From positions 43,495,001-43,559,000 of the forward strand of contig JAYKKI010000004.1 of NCBI GenBank assembly GCA_039881145.1: DNA of 64,000 nucleotides, written 5' to 3'. Shown here in pieces: positions 33,490 through 45,800 of this stretch. The notes under the pieces were generated by a model, which had not been told where the DNA came from, made no database searches, and worked only from the letters and a program-made list of their open reading frames with translations. The stretch comes from Druceiella hillmani (taxonomy: Eukaryota > Arthropoda > Insecta > Lepidoptera > Hepialidae). Numbering within the stretch: position 1 is the first letter of the stretch; each line of letters begins with the position of its first letter. Position numbers and translations under genes: made by a program.

Positions 33490-35330
33490 CACATACCAAA
33501 TACATCTTTTGATGGATAAGTCAAAAATCCTTACCATGTTTACGAAGTTTTTACGACTTATAAATGGCTCCTTAGTTCGTGATAGTACCGAAGAATCTAT
33601 ACAAAATTCACAATGTGTATACTTCTTTATTTTTTTAATTACAAATCCACTTATATATTCGACAAGCGATTTAATAAATTATGATAAGTTTTCAGAAGTG
33701 TTAGGTAGCCTATCTAATAGTACCGAGGACACGTCTTCAATATTATCTGAATTGTAATTTAGAAAATATTGCTCAATCGAAATTTGTTTAAAATTTTGTC
33801 ATATAAAATATCAGTATTAATGCGTATTGTAGTGATACCTATACCGTAAATAATAGTTATAGTTATTTTTTTCAGTTTTCAAGCAGTTTCTACTTTCAAT
33901 CAATTTTAACTCTGCATGACAAAGTAATCTTTTGTATACAGTTATAAATTTCCTGATCTTTGGGTTATTAGTAAAACCGCCCCTAGAAAGTACTGTACTA
34001 AAAATGTTTCCAAATCTGTCTTCTGATTATTTAGAATAAGGTAAAAATTGCAAGTGTCTTATGAATAAGTCTATGTATAAATATTTTAGACTTGTTGTAT
34101 TTATTAAGAACCCAGCTAAACCTAAACGTCTCGTAGAGTTTATAATAACAGTATAATTTTTAAATTTTAAATTTCTAAAATATTTTCATATTTGGCCGAT
34201 TGTGTCGAATATGTCTTGTTTGTTAGTTGAGCACAAAGGTTTTTTAAACCCAGGAGAAAGAAAGTTCATGTAATTAAAAATATCAAATGTGCCCTTACCG
34301 AGGGTAATAAATAGCACAGTGGTTTCAAATTCTCAAATTGTGATAAATTAAAAAAATCGTGTTAGTACTGAATGTAACTTTCATATTTTGTTTGAAATAA
34401 TTAATATACCTAAATGTAATTTTGTTCGCCAATTTCAGACCTTCCTTCATTTCAATATTCTTTAATTGCCTAATAAATATAAATTCAAGTTTTCTACCAT
34501 TTTCGTCCATTAAAACTTTTTGTCAACGAAAATATTTCTCACAATTTCTGACAAGTGATATGGATCGAGTAAAATGTAATATTTTTCGGATTTGTATGTG
34601 ATATATGGAGCATATAGTTTGTTCTTTAATTTTGGACCATGTTAAATTTTGAAGCGATTCCGTCAAATGTAAATGAAATTACTACCATGTAGTCTCATTA
34701 AGTAAATCAAGGCAAATGTTTAATGAATTTGCCTTTCGTGAAGTTATAAAGCTTCCTCCTCAAAAGAAACCACCTAGAAGTTACCAAACGCTATTCACAG
34801 CCAAAATATGTTTTGCCGACAAATTCAGTATATTTCCTAACGCCCATTTCATCAAAATTAGTGCTTACAAATAAATCGTTTTCAGCCAATACTTTTATAG
34901 TATTGAATGACTTGGATATAAAACCCGGTTCGCAATTTACTCTCTGATATAATTTCCTAAGTGTGTTAATATGAGGTAAATAAAGATCAAACTTTTCACG
35001 GATATAATTATAACACATTAGAAATGGAGAATTAGTGCAAATCTTACTAAGCCCTTCACTATGAGCAGTAGAATGGACTATTTTACAAATGTTTTTTTTT
35101 TATTTACACTATCTACTAAAAATTGTAACATTTCATTACTGCATGATGTGGTAGGGTCTTTTAAGTTATACCAAAAACCTGGATGGCTTTTAAATTCTTC
35201 AAGCACCGATTATGCTATTATAATTTTTTTGTTATATTTTAGTTTTGCTTTTAATTTATTACATTTAATAATAAGCTCTTTTTTCTTGGCGACAATGGTG
35301 GGTGCGACGTCAATGGCTCAGATGAAATAT
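33490..35330 (-). pseudogene. P-element/THAP9-like transposase remnant, coiled-coil to C-terminus
   Basis: Minus-strand blocks occur in the order of P-element transposases. A Lys-rich coil comes first (35330-35200). Next is YNYIREKFDLYLPHINTLRKLY with CEPGF and TNFDEMGVRKY (35018-34791; the DEM Asp is catalytic in the family). VVISFTFDGIASKFNM follows (about 34690-34620). GRKLEFIFIRQLKNI with EGLKLANKIT follows (34510-34381), then the coil residues FNYMNFLSPGFKKPL. After these come STRRLGLAGFLINTTS and LSRGGFTNNPKI (about 34000-33960), followed by a Cys/Lys-rich VIKKIKKYTHCEFCID near 33620. Multiple frame changes and stops. Family identification is strong; function is lost. Confidence 0.85.
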
Positions 35331-35689
35331 ATCTATATGTATATAAGATGACATTGGTCTTTTTGGCATTAAGTTTAGTTGAAAAAAAATTATGTTAATG
35401 TGAAAGAGAGCTACCAATTTTATTAAAAGTTCTTTATTATTATATTATAAAAAACAGTTAAATATTTATAATAATATTTTAGACTAAATAAAAAGAAAAC
35501 TTATTTTCCGTTTTAACTATAACTATATAAATGACATGAATTTTCTCTAGAGTCGTGACGTTATCCTGACACGGCACAGAATAAATGCACGCTTACTATA
35601 CAATGTGTAGCTTGTTCAATCTTTGTGAAAACACTAAAGTATTATAAGAGGCTTAATTATAAATGATGAAATATAAATTAGGATGTTAA

Positions 35690-35900
35690 CAAACACACCG
35701 GTACAAACTTTGTATGCACTGAGTCCTTTTTCAAAATACGTCGATGTGCCCTTTTACAAAACATTTCCTATCAAAATGTTTACTACACACCATAGACTTT
35801 TTATGGGGATTCCAGTTGTATCTATTAAGAATTCTTGTCCAATTTTCTCGTTGTACAGAATTCATTGTAAACCTGAAAGGCATATTTTTGACTGATATTT
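35690..35900 (-). pseudogene. THAP zinc-finger fragment (N-terminus of the P-element-like transposase)
   Basis: The minus strand reads VQRENWTRILNRYNWNPHKKSMVCSKHF. It matches the second half of a THAP domain (W...I.R..W.P.K.S.VCS.HF), including the C-x2-H pair. The first zinc-ligand pair (C-x2-4-C) is not visible upstream. Orientation and position agree with the transposase remnant that follows at lower coordinates, so it is taken as the same element with a disrupted junction. Confidence 0.75.
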
Positions 35901-36356
35901 CGAATAATAATATAGAAACCATTATTAAAGACCAACCAAGAAAACCATCACTAATTGCCCGCTTGTTTTTGATTTTTTTATATACCAACATAATGTAAGA
36001 CCAACTTTTCTTTCACGTGTTGAATGATTTAGATATATTCAACTGATTTAAGTCTGAAAATATTTTTTCTGATATGTGCTTAATTTGAACCCACGCCTTT
36101 TTCGGTCACATATATCACTAAGCGTCCATGAGGCGTAAGACCATAATATCATTATTTTAAATGCAATTTTGGAGATCCCCATCGATTAGGCTTTTGGTAA
36201 AAAAAATATTTCATGTCAAAGTTCAAAAAAGTAAGTATTTCTAACACTATCGTAAATAGTAACTTTTGTCGTAAAATAATTTTAAAACATTTAGAGACTA
36301 TATTATTTCCAGCAAGAAAGTTTTCTCTATTTTTTTCTTACTAATGATTGTTCATG

Positions 36357-36408
36357 ATAAATCACATTTCAAAATTATAAAATTAAATTTTTATAATTTT
36401 GAAATGTG

Positions 36409-36414
<6 letters not shown>
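36357..36414. repeat. 26-bp perfect hairpin next to a (TA)n tract
   Basis: 36357-36382 and 36389-36414 are perfect reverse complements with a 6-nt loop. The right arm merges into the TA microsatellite that follows. Confidence 0.92.
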
Positions 36415-36465
<51 letters not shown>

Positions 36466-36468
36466 CAC

Positions 36469-36539
<71 letters not shown>
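36413..36539. repeat. (TA)n microsatellite, interrupted
   Basis: TA repeat with gta and cacat interruptions, continuous with the hairpin at 36357-36414. Confidence 0.95.
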
Positions 36540-36540
<1 letters not shown>

Positions 36541-36544
36541 CATA

Positions 36545-37053
36545 CTCTCTTTTCCCTACTACATTTGGAATCCTGTAGGCTTAACCCATGATCTGTGTTA
36601 ATGAAACAAAAACACATTTCGACATTTCGATTGATGCGTATTAATTTTAAAAATATGATGTAATGAATTATGAAAAATAATTTTAATCGATTTGTGAATA
36701 TGATCAATCGGTGTTTGAAGAATTTAAAAGCCATCTAGGTTGCCGTTGACATCATCAAAGCGGCTCATGTTTCCTTTTTCTTTTTTTCCCCTTTTTTCGT
36801 CTGGTTGTTGTAAATATGTTGTTTATTTTAAGTGGCACTATATATTTAAATATTCTTCATTGATGTAATAATTATCATTATAAGTAATAATTGAAACCGT
36901 TATTTCAATTTAAAAAATGTACTGAGCACTATTTTTTAGCTGGCAATCACCACTCAACCTCGTCGTTAGCATCCCGTTCATTTTCCAAACCCATCGGAAG
37001 TTAATAATCTATTCGATAGCATATTGAGTATATTATTCACTTACAAGGACACA

Positions 37054-37102
<49 letters not shown>

Positions 37103-39650
37103 TTATACTTACATATTTAAATTTCACTCATATGTATAAATTTTACTTACAAGGACACAGACATACTTTGAAATGCAGTGAAAATTATCCAACGTAAGAA
37201 ACACTATAAATTTGTATGAGAATATGATGCAGAGGCAATTTGTTTCCTAAACCTTGTTAATTGTATTTCGATTAATTTTTTTCCGGATTTTATATTTACA
37301 AAATATTATAAGTTTTTCTGCTTCTGATTAATCATTCACAGTAAATATTTTCCTGCGATATAAAAGTTGATTCCTCTAAACGATAATCTAAAGGAATGTG
37401 AAAAGGCTAATAAATAAAAGTCTGCATAATTAAGTTTATATTTAATTATATTTAACTAGCATATCTTACATATTTATGCTATTCTGTTCATCTCAACGAT
37501 ATATCTTGTTTCAATTGTGGACAAACAAAAACAAAATTTTGTATTATTTTCATTCTAAATTTAAATAAATTTTAATGAAATTAATGTAAATATTAAAAAA
37601 ATCACGAGTTAATTCATTAACAGATCAGTTATAATCGGTTAAAAAACATTAGTTATAGTTAAATATTTATCAAATGAAGATTTAAACTAGTGTGAAATAT
37701 AATCCAATTCGCGCATGTTGACAATATTATTCCCCTTTATTAAATATTTTCAATTAAAGTTTGAACCCTGGAGTATATCGTAAATATCAATCGATACATT
37801 TTCCATATAAGTAAATTTATATTAGTTATATTAGTAAATGTTGGTAAGTAGCACTAAATATCCGAGAACGATAGGATTTATATACCACTTTATGGTGCTG
37901 CGTACTAAACATGACACTGGAATATCTACATCGGTTCATACAATTTTTTTTTGTAGCGCCGTAGGTAAATATACGAAAATAAATTTCATTTTTAAGTGTG
38001 ATCTACCAAGAAAAGTTAATGTTTATAAATAAATCATAAATTTTTCAGATAATTGAAATACTTTTGTTTTATTTCTTTTAAAAGGATTCACGTTATATCG
38101 TAATAAATGAATGCATGAAAAAGGAAGTTTGATCAGCTTTACATGATTTTAACAAGTAAATTATATTTTCAATAAGTCGCGTATTATTACCAAATCCGCA
38201 TCGGCACCAAGAACAATACTTTTATTAGACGGTTCTATGACTGCTTCAATTTCGTGCTTCACGCAAAATTTAGCAGCTGTTAGGTATTCATACAATATTA
38301 AAAAAACGAACATATATACTCCATAAAATGTAATACAATAGAATATAAGCAACCAACAGAAGGGATCGTTTTGTTTAGTTATGTTCAGTTTACATTTTAT
38401 AATGTCAACAGGAATATATGAGCCAAGTCTCAATATTTTTATTTATTTTCAACGTCAAATGACGTATACAAACCGCTTGTTTTTATATTTTTTAAAATCA
38501 CAGTAAGATGTCACAGAAGATAATATATAGGAACTATTTTTCCTAAAAATTATATAATCAACAATATTGTGAAAATTATTTTTACGCTAACACCATTAAG
38601 ACATATTGACTTTGAAAAACATTTTTAGCAGCAGCCTAATTGTTGGAAATTGGTTGAAATGTCATGAAGTTCTGTACTAAGTTTCATATCTATCCGAATT
38701 TTGACCATATGTAGACTTTTTTGTCCATGTTGACGGGTCTAAAATACATAGTTATTAGTTAGTTAGCAAGCAGAAAAACAAACTAAATTTTAAATTTACA
38801 ATATCCGACACGTGTGGATGTGTTTTTATATGAAACACTTTGGAAAAAATTTACTACCATTAATTTTGTACCATAATATAAATCTATTAGGGTTAAGTGT
38901 TTATGTAAATATTTTAAATTAAGTCTTACTTTAATAGGACTTGAAAAATATTCGTCATAGGGTAGTAACTATTATTATTTAATCCATAATACAAACAAAA
39001 TTCATTTTAGAATTTATACATACGATTATGATGAGAACAACTGCTAACAGAAATGAAAAAAAGTTACAAATTGTTGGACATTTCTAACAATTAATGAAAA
39101 GCGTGTCCCTTTTATTATTTAATATAAAATTTATAAGCTTGTAAAGAAAAAGTTGACTAGTGTTTGCAAGAGCAATGGAAAGTAGCTACAAAACTTGGGT
39201 TATATTTCGAAAATAAGTTAATCCCTTTATTTTAAATCAGGTTACTCTATAAAAAAAATGAAATTACAGAAATACGCTATTTTTTTAACGACTCAATTCA
39301 TCTGTTGTTTTTTTTAAATGTGACCTCATATCTCCGCCACTTATCGAACAATTTAATTGTTTATCTCTTCGTTTGGAAATATACTTATATACTCCCAAAT
39401 TCTGGAGAACGATATTTTAGAGAAGTATACTTTCCGTTGGTTAAATTTGAACCATAAACATTAATTGTCGAGTTTGTACGATATAAGTCTAATAAGTAAT
39501 CATCTAGTAAGACATGGCTGAGAGCAACATAAATTAACTCCTTATCAAAATCGGGGTGAGGCAATGGAGTCAACAGGTAGTGATAGGAAATTTTGCGATC
39601 GACTTTAAAAATATCTCTACTTAAACTGTGATTTCTAATGAAACTTTGCA
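36545..39650. other. Unassigned A+T-rich interval
   Basis: No gene supported. Two minus-strand frames (38161-38433, 90 codons; 39385-39651, 88 codons) have no recognisable family and no conserved start context. The second ends at the hAT insertion point. Confidence 0.45.
37059..37099. repeat. (TA)n microsatellite
   Basis: TA repeat. cttacaaggacacag occurs on both sides (near 37041 and 37147). Confidence 0.93.
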
Positions 39651-40009
39651 TGCGTATTCAGCAGGGCCGTCTTCACCATATTGGGTGCCAGGGTGCAATA
39701 ATCAATCTGCCCCCCCCCCTCTCTTGCCAATAAAAATAACTTAATTTTTGTGTTCCATTTTTTTAATAAACACTTATTCTACATGTAAAATGTTATTAAG
39801 TATATCTTCATGCACCGAATTAAATTTTTCTGGCTTTTAAGTTTACAAACTTTTTAATGATGTTACCTGTTTTGATATTTACTTTTGATTTTATACTTAT
39901 TATAGCCAAATTTGACAATCTGTCTTAAGTCACAGTTGATCGTAAATAGTTTTTTATTAATTTTAATTTCGAGAATTACTTTCACCTTCTGCTACTGTTA
40001 CAGGAAATG

Positions 40010-41115
40010 TTAAATGTATGCGTAACGATGTTGAAAGATTAGGAAATATGGTAATGAAATTATTAGACTAAATATATACTGCCTATATAAAAATAAAGGC
40101 AGTAATTTTAACTCATTTAATAGACCTTCCCCGTCAATATTTGATATATTTTCATGTGTTAACTTTTCTTGTAAGTTGAGACATTGTGCTTTTTTTTGGT
40201 TTTTCCCTAATGCCTTCCAACTTTCAAGGTTTTGCAAAAACGAAAACTTGTAATTGTGTTCTGTTAATATATTGAATCTTTCATTTAATTGTGCCAAGTG
40301 GCAAAAAATTAAAATCTACTTTAAATTTTGTTTATTGTTCTAATATGGGCTCGTTCGCAGCTTCGTAATTAAAAATTCTTTTTCGGGGATCTGGACGAAC
40401 AGTTTCAGAGAATTCAAGTTCACATTCTAAATCTTCAGCAATTAATTTTATTCATTTAGCAATTGTTCAAATGCACTATCTGTGCGGTATGCGTTTAAAT
40501 CTTTTTTGACCAGATCGATCATTTTAACCGCCTCTTAACGAGTAACGTCTAATTAATATTGTAAAGTTCTGTTTACAATATTAATTTTTGATAAAATATT
40601 GTACTATATTACAACAGAACATACGAATGCGTGTGTAACACTGTCGTACTTGTCATCGATGAAAATAGAATATAAAGCATCGTAAATGTTACTCATATTA
40701 AAGCGAAGAGCTTTTAGAGCAACAACTCTATACTACCATCGTGTATTTGAAAGGGGTTTCAATGGTAAAGTATCTGTATCTGGTTCGTAATAATATCCCA
40801 ACGTGAAGTTGATGCCGAAAAAATTACATATATCTTCTGGACAATAGAAAAAAAGCTTACTATTTCTAATGGGCTTTTAGCGGTATCATTTGCTATTAAA
40901 TTAAGCGAGTGAGCGGCACGCGGAACGTAAAACGCACGGAAATTCAAGTCCAATGTTTTTTTTTGGAGGTTTTCATTTTTTCCTCTCATATTTGCCCCAT
41001 TATCATTTTCTTGGCCTCATAAATCCTCTAATTCAATATTGCACGATTTTAACAAATCAAACAAATAAGTTGCTAACCCTTGTCCAGTGGTATCAGTTAC
41101 ATGTAAAAAACCTAA
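40010..41115 (-). pseudogene. Broken hAT transposase (ZMYM1-like subgroup)
   Basis: The minus strand reads DTTGQGLATYLFDLL, then ENDNGANMRGKNENLQKK (canonical GQGYDNGANM.GK..GVQ), FRAFYVPRAAHSLNL and KIYVIFSASTSRWDII (the RW region). After a heavily broken middle it reads AQLNERFNILTEHNYKFSFL, NLQEKLTH and NELKLL. These are the RNase H-like core and later part of ZMYM1-like hAT transposases. The final dimerisation domain is not recognisable. Stops and frame changes throughout the middle. Confidence 0.82.
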
Positions 41116-41389
41116 AAAAATGTTCAATTATCTCACCAATGTTTATTGACGGGTTAAAATAAACAAACCTTACAATAACAGTAAGTTTTTTTTTATGTGA
41201 AATATCAGGTGTGTATATTAAGAACGTAATAACAGGTGTGTAATAGTATTTAGACTATTTTAAAATATCTATAGAAATAGAAATAAAAACTCTAATAGTT
41301 GAAATTAACAGGCATCTATTCATCTGTTTAAATGCTACTATTCGTATAGTCCTACGTATATATGACAAAGAGACATACTTAGGGTCAAG

Positions 41390-41640
41390 GCGATTAGGCA
41401 TCATCACAATTAACTGGTAAAATTATTCATGCAACTAGCATCCGCTCATTAGACGCGGATTCAATCCCCAGTGCTAACTGGGTATCAATGAGATAAATTA
41501 CCTTAAATACATCTTACGGACTCTCTGACGTTGACGGAAAAACATAGTGAGAAAACTAGTTATCTTCGATGATGTGAAATGTGCCCAGCAACGGAACGTT
41601 AGTAGTTGATGATGATGAAGTAGATCATCGAGTAATAAAA
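41390..41640 (+). repeat. Possible tRNA-derived SINE
   Basis: cggattcaatccccagtgc (about 41456-41474) resembles a Pol III B box with its flanks. It is followed by a non-coding body ending in a (gatgat)-like tail near 41610-41625. The A-box half is poorly conserved. The sequence lies inside the hAT element, so it would be a later insertion. Moderate to weak. Confidence 0.35.
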
Positions 41641-41756
41641 TAGTATATTTTTTTAAGGTATTTCGTTTTATAAGGATTAAGGTATTTCGTCACTGCGAAG
41701 TTATGCATTTAACAATCGTACAAAATTTATTAAAAATAGTCAACGGGCCTTCTGGA

Positions 41757-41828
41757 GTCTCGATAGCTCAGCAGTTAGAGTAGTGGCTCGGATTGCCAAA
41801 GTTCTTGGGTTCGATTCCCATTCGAAAT
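41757..41828 (+). tRNA. tRNA-like 72-nt sequence (pseudo-tRNA or SINE head)
   Basis: The stretch folds by eye into a full cloverleaf: 7-bp acceptor (one mismatch), 4-bp D stem around an A box (tagctcagcagttagag), 5-bp anticodon stem, 5-nt variable loop, and a T arm with the B box ggttcgattccc. The anticodon loop reads TCGGATT, giving GGA, but it lacks the universal U33. A GGA (Ser) tRNA should also have a long variable arm. It is therefore more likely a tRNA-derived relic than a working gene. Confidence 0.4.
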
Positions 41829-42815
41829 TCTTGCGAGAAGCTGATTTTTTCTAGTAATAATTTATCTTTTATTTTCACACAGTTTATTCTAAACTGAACT
41901 GAAATAAACTTACAGGGTCGAAAAAAAATGTAAATGATAGACATCAGCTTTTTAATGTTTTTTTCCTTCTCAAGTTTTGTTTTTCTATATTGAGTGTTTA
42001 GTTTTTACTAATAGTAATAACAAACAAATCACAATAAAAAATCTTACATAGATTATAGGTATGATTGTAAATGTGTTTTTGTTAAACATTTTTAGGTAAG
42101 TACTTTATTTCTGCACTGCATTAATACCGTAACACATAATATTTTTAAATAGAAAAAAAAACCGACTTACCTTGACAACGTTAAATGAATTCCCACAAAA
42201 CTACAATTTTACATAGAATCCTTGCAAAGAATAATTAGCATTACTTAATCACTACAGTTTTTTTCAATATAAAATAAGTAGGAAGAAAGTATGCCAACGC
42301 TAGGTACGTTCACTCACTACGCCTATCGCAAATTGAATTATAGTCTAGAGTCCTAGTACTTTTATTTAAATTGTCTTTGTTGGTGGCTAGACTAGATACA
42401 ACACGTTTCAAGCGGGCGGTGATATATCAAATTTCAAAAAGCGGGCGGCGTGTGTTTCAAAGATCGCGCGCGCGCTCACTTGTAGCCGCAAGCTCTCTAT
42501 GAATTTCCCTCGTATGTTTGTTAGAATAAATTTAATTTCTGTAGTAATAAGATCTAAATTGACTTGCAAGTCGCAAAACGAATGTGAAGAAACCTTTATG
42601 GCATGAGACATGAGTGACATGATTCCTATATTTTTATAGGTATAAGGTAATAATAGTGAGTGTTTGTGAAGCTATTTTCAAAACTAATTTAATTGGTTTG
42701 GTTACGCACGGTACGTGTAGGTTAAGGTATAAGGCGACCGGGCTAGCACTAATACTTTGCGCCCTGTTGCCGTGCATCCTTTGCACCCCCGGGTAAAGAC
42801 GGCCCTATTATTCAG

Positions 42816-45800
42816 TCCTCATGACAATGAAATAATTTCAACATTTGACACCAAATTTCTAATACTGTGAGGATGTACTGTTCGCATAAATCAGGGTACT
42901 TAATATTTTGTTTTCATTTTTTTATTGTGTGTTTTAAACAGAGACTTTGTTATTGATCTTCGGGCTTCAAATACATAGTTCCTAAATTACAAAGGTACTT
43001 CGCAACTACACCGTGAGACTTGAAAATGTGTTGTTTTTTTTAACTAGTACCATGGGTTTCAAGCAGAAACTCTGTCATTGTTGTTCGGGTTCCAACTCCG
43101 CAGTCCTAATGCTTCAGGGATTCTGCGTGCCCAAACCTTTAGGAAACTTACAGTTTTACAATTTAGCCTTAAAAAAAGTTTATACAATTTAGCCTCGTTT
43201 AACTTATCATGTCGTAAGCAAGAAAGTAATAAATAGGCAGACAAGTACTTCAAGGTAATAAAAAAAAAAAAAAAGCTAAAGCATGAAATAAATAGGATAT
43301 TAGATATTAGTAGGTATACTACATAAAGTGACTAAACATTAATAAGTAGGTAGATAGGTAAGTATATACACAGATATATAAGAATTACAATATAGGTAGG
43401 CGATTGGTTGGCAATATTAGTAGAGATAAATTTTCATTTTACTTAAAGATATTTGTTATCAAATTTTGAAGTTATTTTTATTTACATTAATTTAAAATGT
43501 ACACAATAGCATAGATGTATTCAGAACAGTATTCTCAAGTTTATTTCTCTCCATTGTCAACTGCATCCCTGAAACAGGGTTGAACGAATATTTGATGTTT
43601 TTTTTCAGGGTAAATGACCCTGATTGGCCGGACTGATTCTTGAGTCATTAAGATTGTTTATAACGTTTTATTTAAGCTTCAGTCACTGACATATGAAACC
43701 AAAATTTAAACAATAATATATAGGATATAGCAAGTAGACAGGACCAAACATACGTATATAAAAACTTATTTCAATAAAATTCAGACATTTATATTAAATT
43801 CGACATCTTAAAATTGAATGAAGCCTACGACCAAATAATTTAGTGACCAATATCTTTTAAACAGTTGAAAACTTCTTTATTATCTTTAATTTATTTTCTG
43901 TAGGGGTTTTAAATTGTGTAACCTTCATTTTCATTACACTTTGGCTTTTAGCATCAATATGTATGAAGCCAAGAAAATTGTATTTATGCAATCTAACTAA
44001 TTCTGTTAAAGAATTAGGATTACGTATATATTTTTAAAAAAAATTAGATCGATCAAGATTAGATCAAGGTTTACCGGTTCTATACCGGTAGCCTTGGCCT
44101 AATCTTTCCAGAGTGTTGAGAATTTAGCTTCCTTGAGTATTAGAGGCAGGGTCAGGTTTTCAACCGAGGACAATCGATTGATTGTTTGACCTTGGACAAA
44201 ATTATTCCTTCCCAACTGACTTCTCAGTTATCCACTCGAAAGGGCACTATTGCAACTTATTAGGGAAATTGCATTATCCTGAATCTTTTACCGTTAATTC
44301 TCAAGCAATAAAATTATGCCTAAGTAAACTCTAGTCTAACGTTCTCATCACCATGATCAGATTCAAGAAATGAAGCGTATATTAATTTTTTTATCGTGCC
44401 TATAGCATCATTTACCAAATTTTTGAAAAATGGACGGCATGAGTATGAAATGACAGAGCTCTAGTCTCAATACCTACATTTAATTTATTCAATAAATCCC
44501 CAGTTTTATTATTGATTTTGCAAAATCCTACGTGGCAATCTGTCTACGTATTGAGGTAACATTTTCACAGCTACGCAAAGTTTAACTTAAAAATTGCCAT
44601 ATTGCATTAGTTTTAAGTACCAAATTCTGCTTTCATTAATTGTAATAAACTGAAATTTATGTCTAAGAAAAATAATCTCAAAAGTTTGAAATGAAAAGGC
44701 AATTAAGAATGTAAGCATTCGTAGGTAGCTATAAAATTTTCAATAGTTTAGGGATCATTTAGTTTCTCCTATTAACAAAATTATTTACTAAAGTGAAAAT
44801 AAACTTAAAAGCCTTGCCATAATATTCATTTTTCTTGCCAAAACTACTTTTCATGTATTCAAATACAAAATAAAAAAGACTTTTTCTTATAATACAATCA
44901 AGTGTAACTAACATCGTACAATTAATTTATTATGTTTAATAAAGCAAATATATAAATTGAAATTATATCTCATTTGTATATTATATTCAATGCACAGAGC
45001 TTTGCATAATAAAGCAGTAATAGCACCCATTAACATTATCGTTCCTTCTCAGGTTTCACCTTCTTTGAATCTTTTCGATCTCCACAAAAAACAACTTCAA
45101 TGCGTCATTAATTTCAGGCATCAAAATTAATTACGCAGTGAAGCTTGCTCTTTGGTAAACAAAGAAAGCAGCTATTTATTATGCCGTGAAGAGATAGCGA
45201 AATAAGTTGGCCCACGTATGTAACTGTATTCTAAAATTATACTCAATTTGGAATAATTCTAGCAAAACCTCTTCTAATAAAATAGTAAGTAATTATTTTA
45301 TTCTCATTGACAAAGTTAAGCTGACATGATTTCTATTTAAAGGCGTGACTGTAATTGCGTAAGTTGAACTAGAACTGTTGGTTATTGCAGTGAATTCACG
45401 ATGATCGAATAATTCTTGTATCACACACAATATCACGCGATTAAATTGCTACCCAGTTGCTACATATTAAAACTTAAATTTTACCAAAAAAGTCAATAAT
45501 AACAATGATGAATACCAAAAAACGAGTATCACAAATATATATTTTTTAAATAAAAATATAATTTTATATTCATTGTTGTTTTCCTTGCGATATTTTTACA
45601 TGCATAATTCCTCTCCTCATTTTGTAGGTGAAATGCTTTCGGTTAATGTAAAAAACCAAGTCATTTCCGATGTCATTTCTTCAAAATTCGAAATAAATCA
45701 AAATGTTTTTTAATAGAAAATCAAGTCAATATATTTATCACAATAAACACTACTACCTCCAAAAACAGTAAAACTTTAAAAATATTTAGAAAATACTTCT

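Larger units (their letters stand above)
39662..42807 (-). mobile_element. hAT transposon with terminal inverted repeats and 8-bp target duplication
   Basis: The left end cagggccgtcttcacc (39662) and the right end ggtaaagacggcccta (42807) are inverted copies. A looser match (gggtgc...) continues inward. Immediately outside lie gtattcag (39654-39661) and ttattcag (42808-42815), identical at 7 of 8 positions. An 8-bp duplication is diagnostic for hAT. The transposase remnant inside runs on the minus strand. The 3.1-kb element has been invaded by tRNA-like/SINE-like sequence at 41.4-41.8 kb. Confidence 0.88.

Noticed and set aside
38161..38433. 90-codon minus-strand frame with a hydrophobic stretch
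   Set aside because: ADADLVI vaguely recalls metal-dependent hydrolases, but there is no further motif and the length is expected by chance.
39385..39651. 88-codon minus-strand frame interrupted by the hAT insertion
   Set aside because: Joining across the hAT target site gives stops in frame, and no family is recognised.
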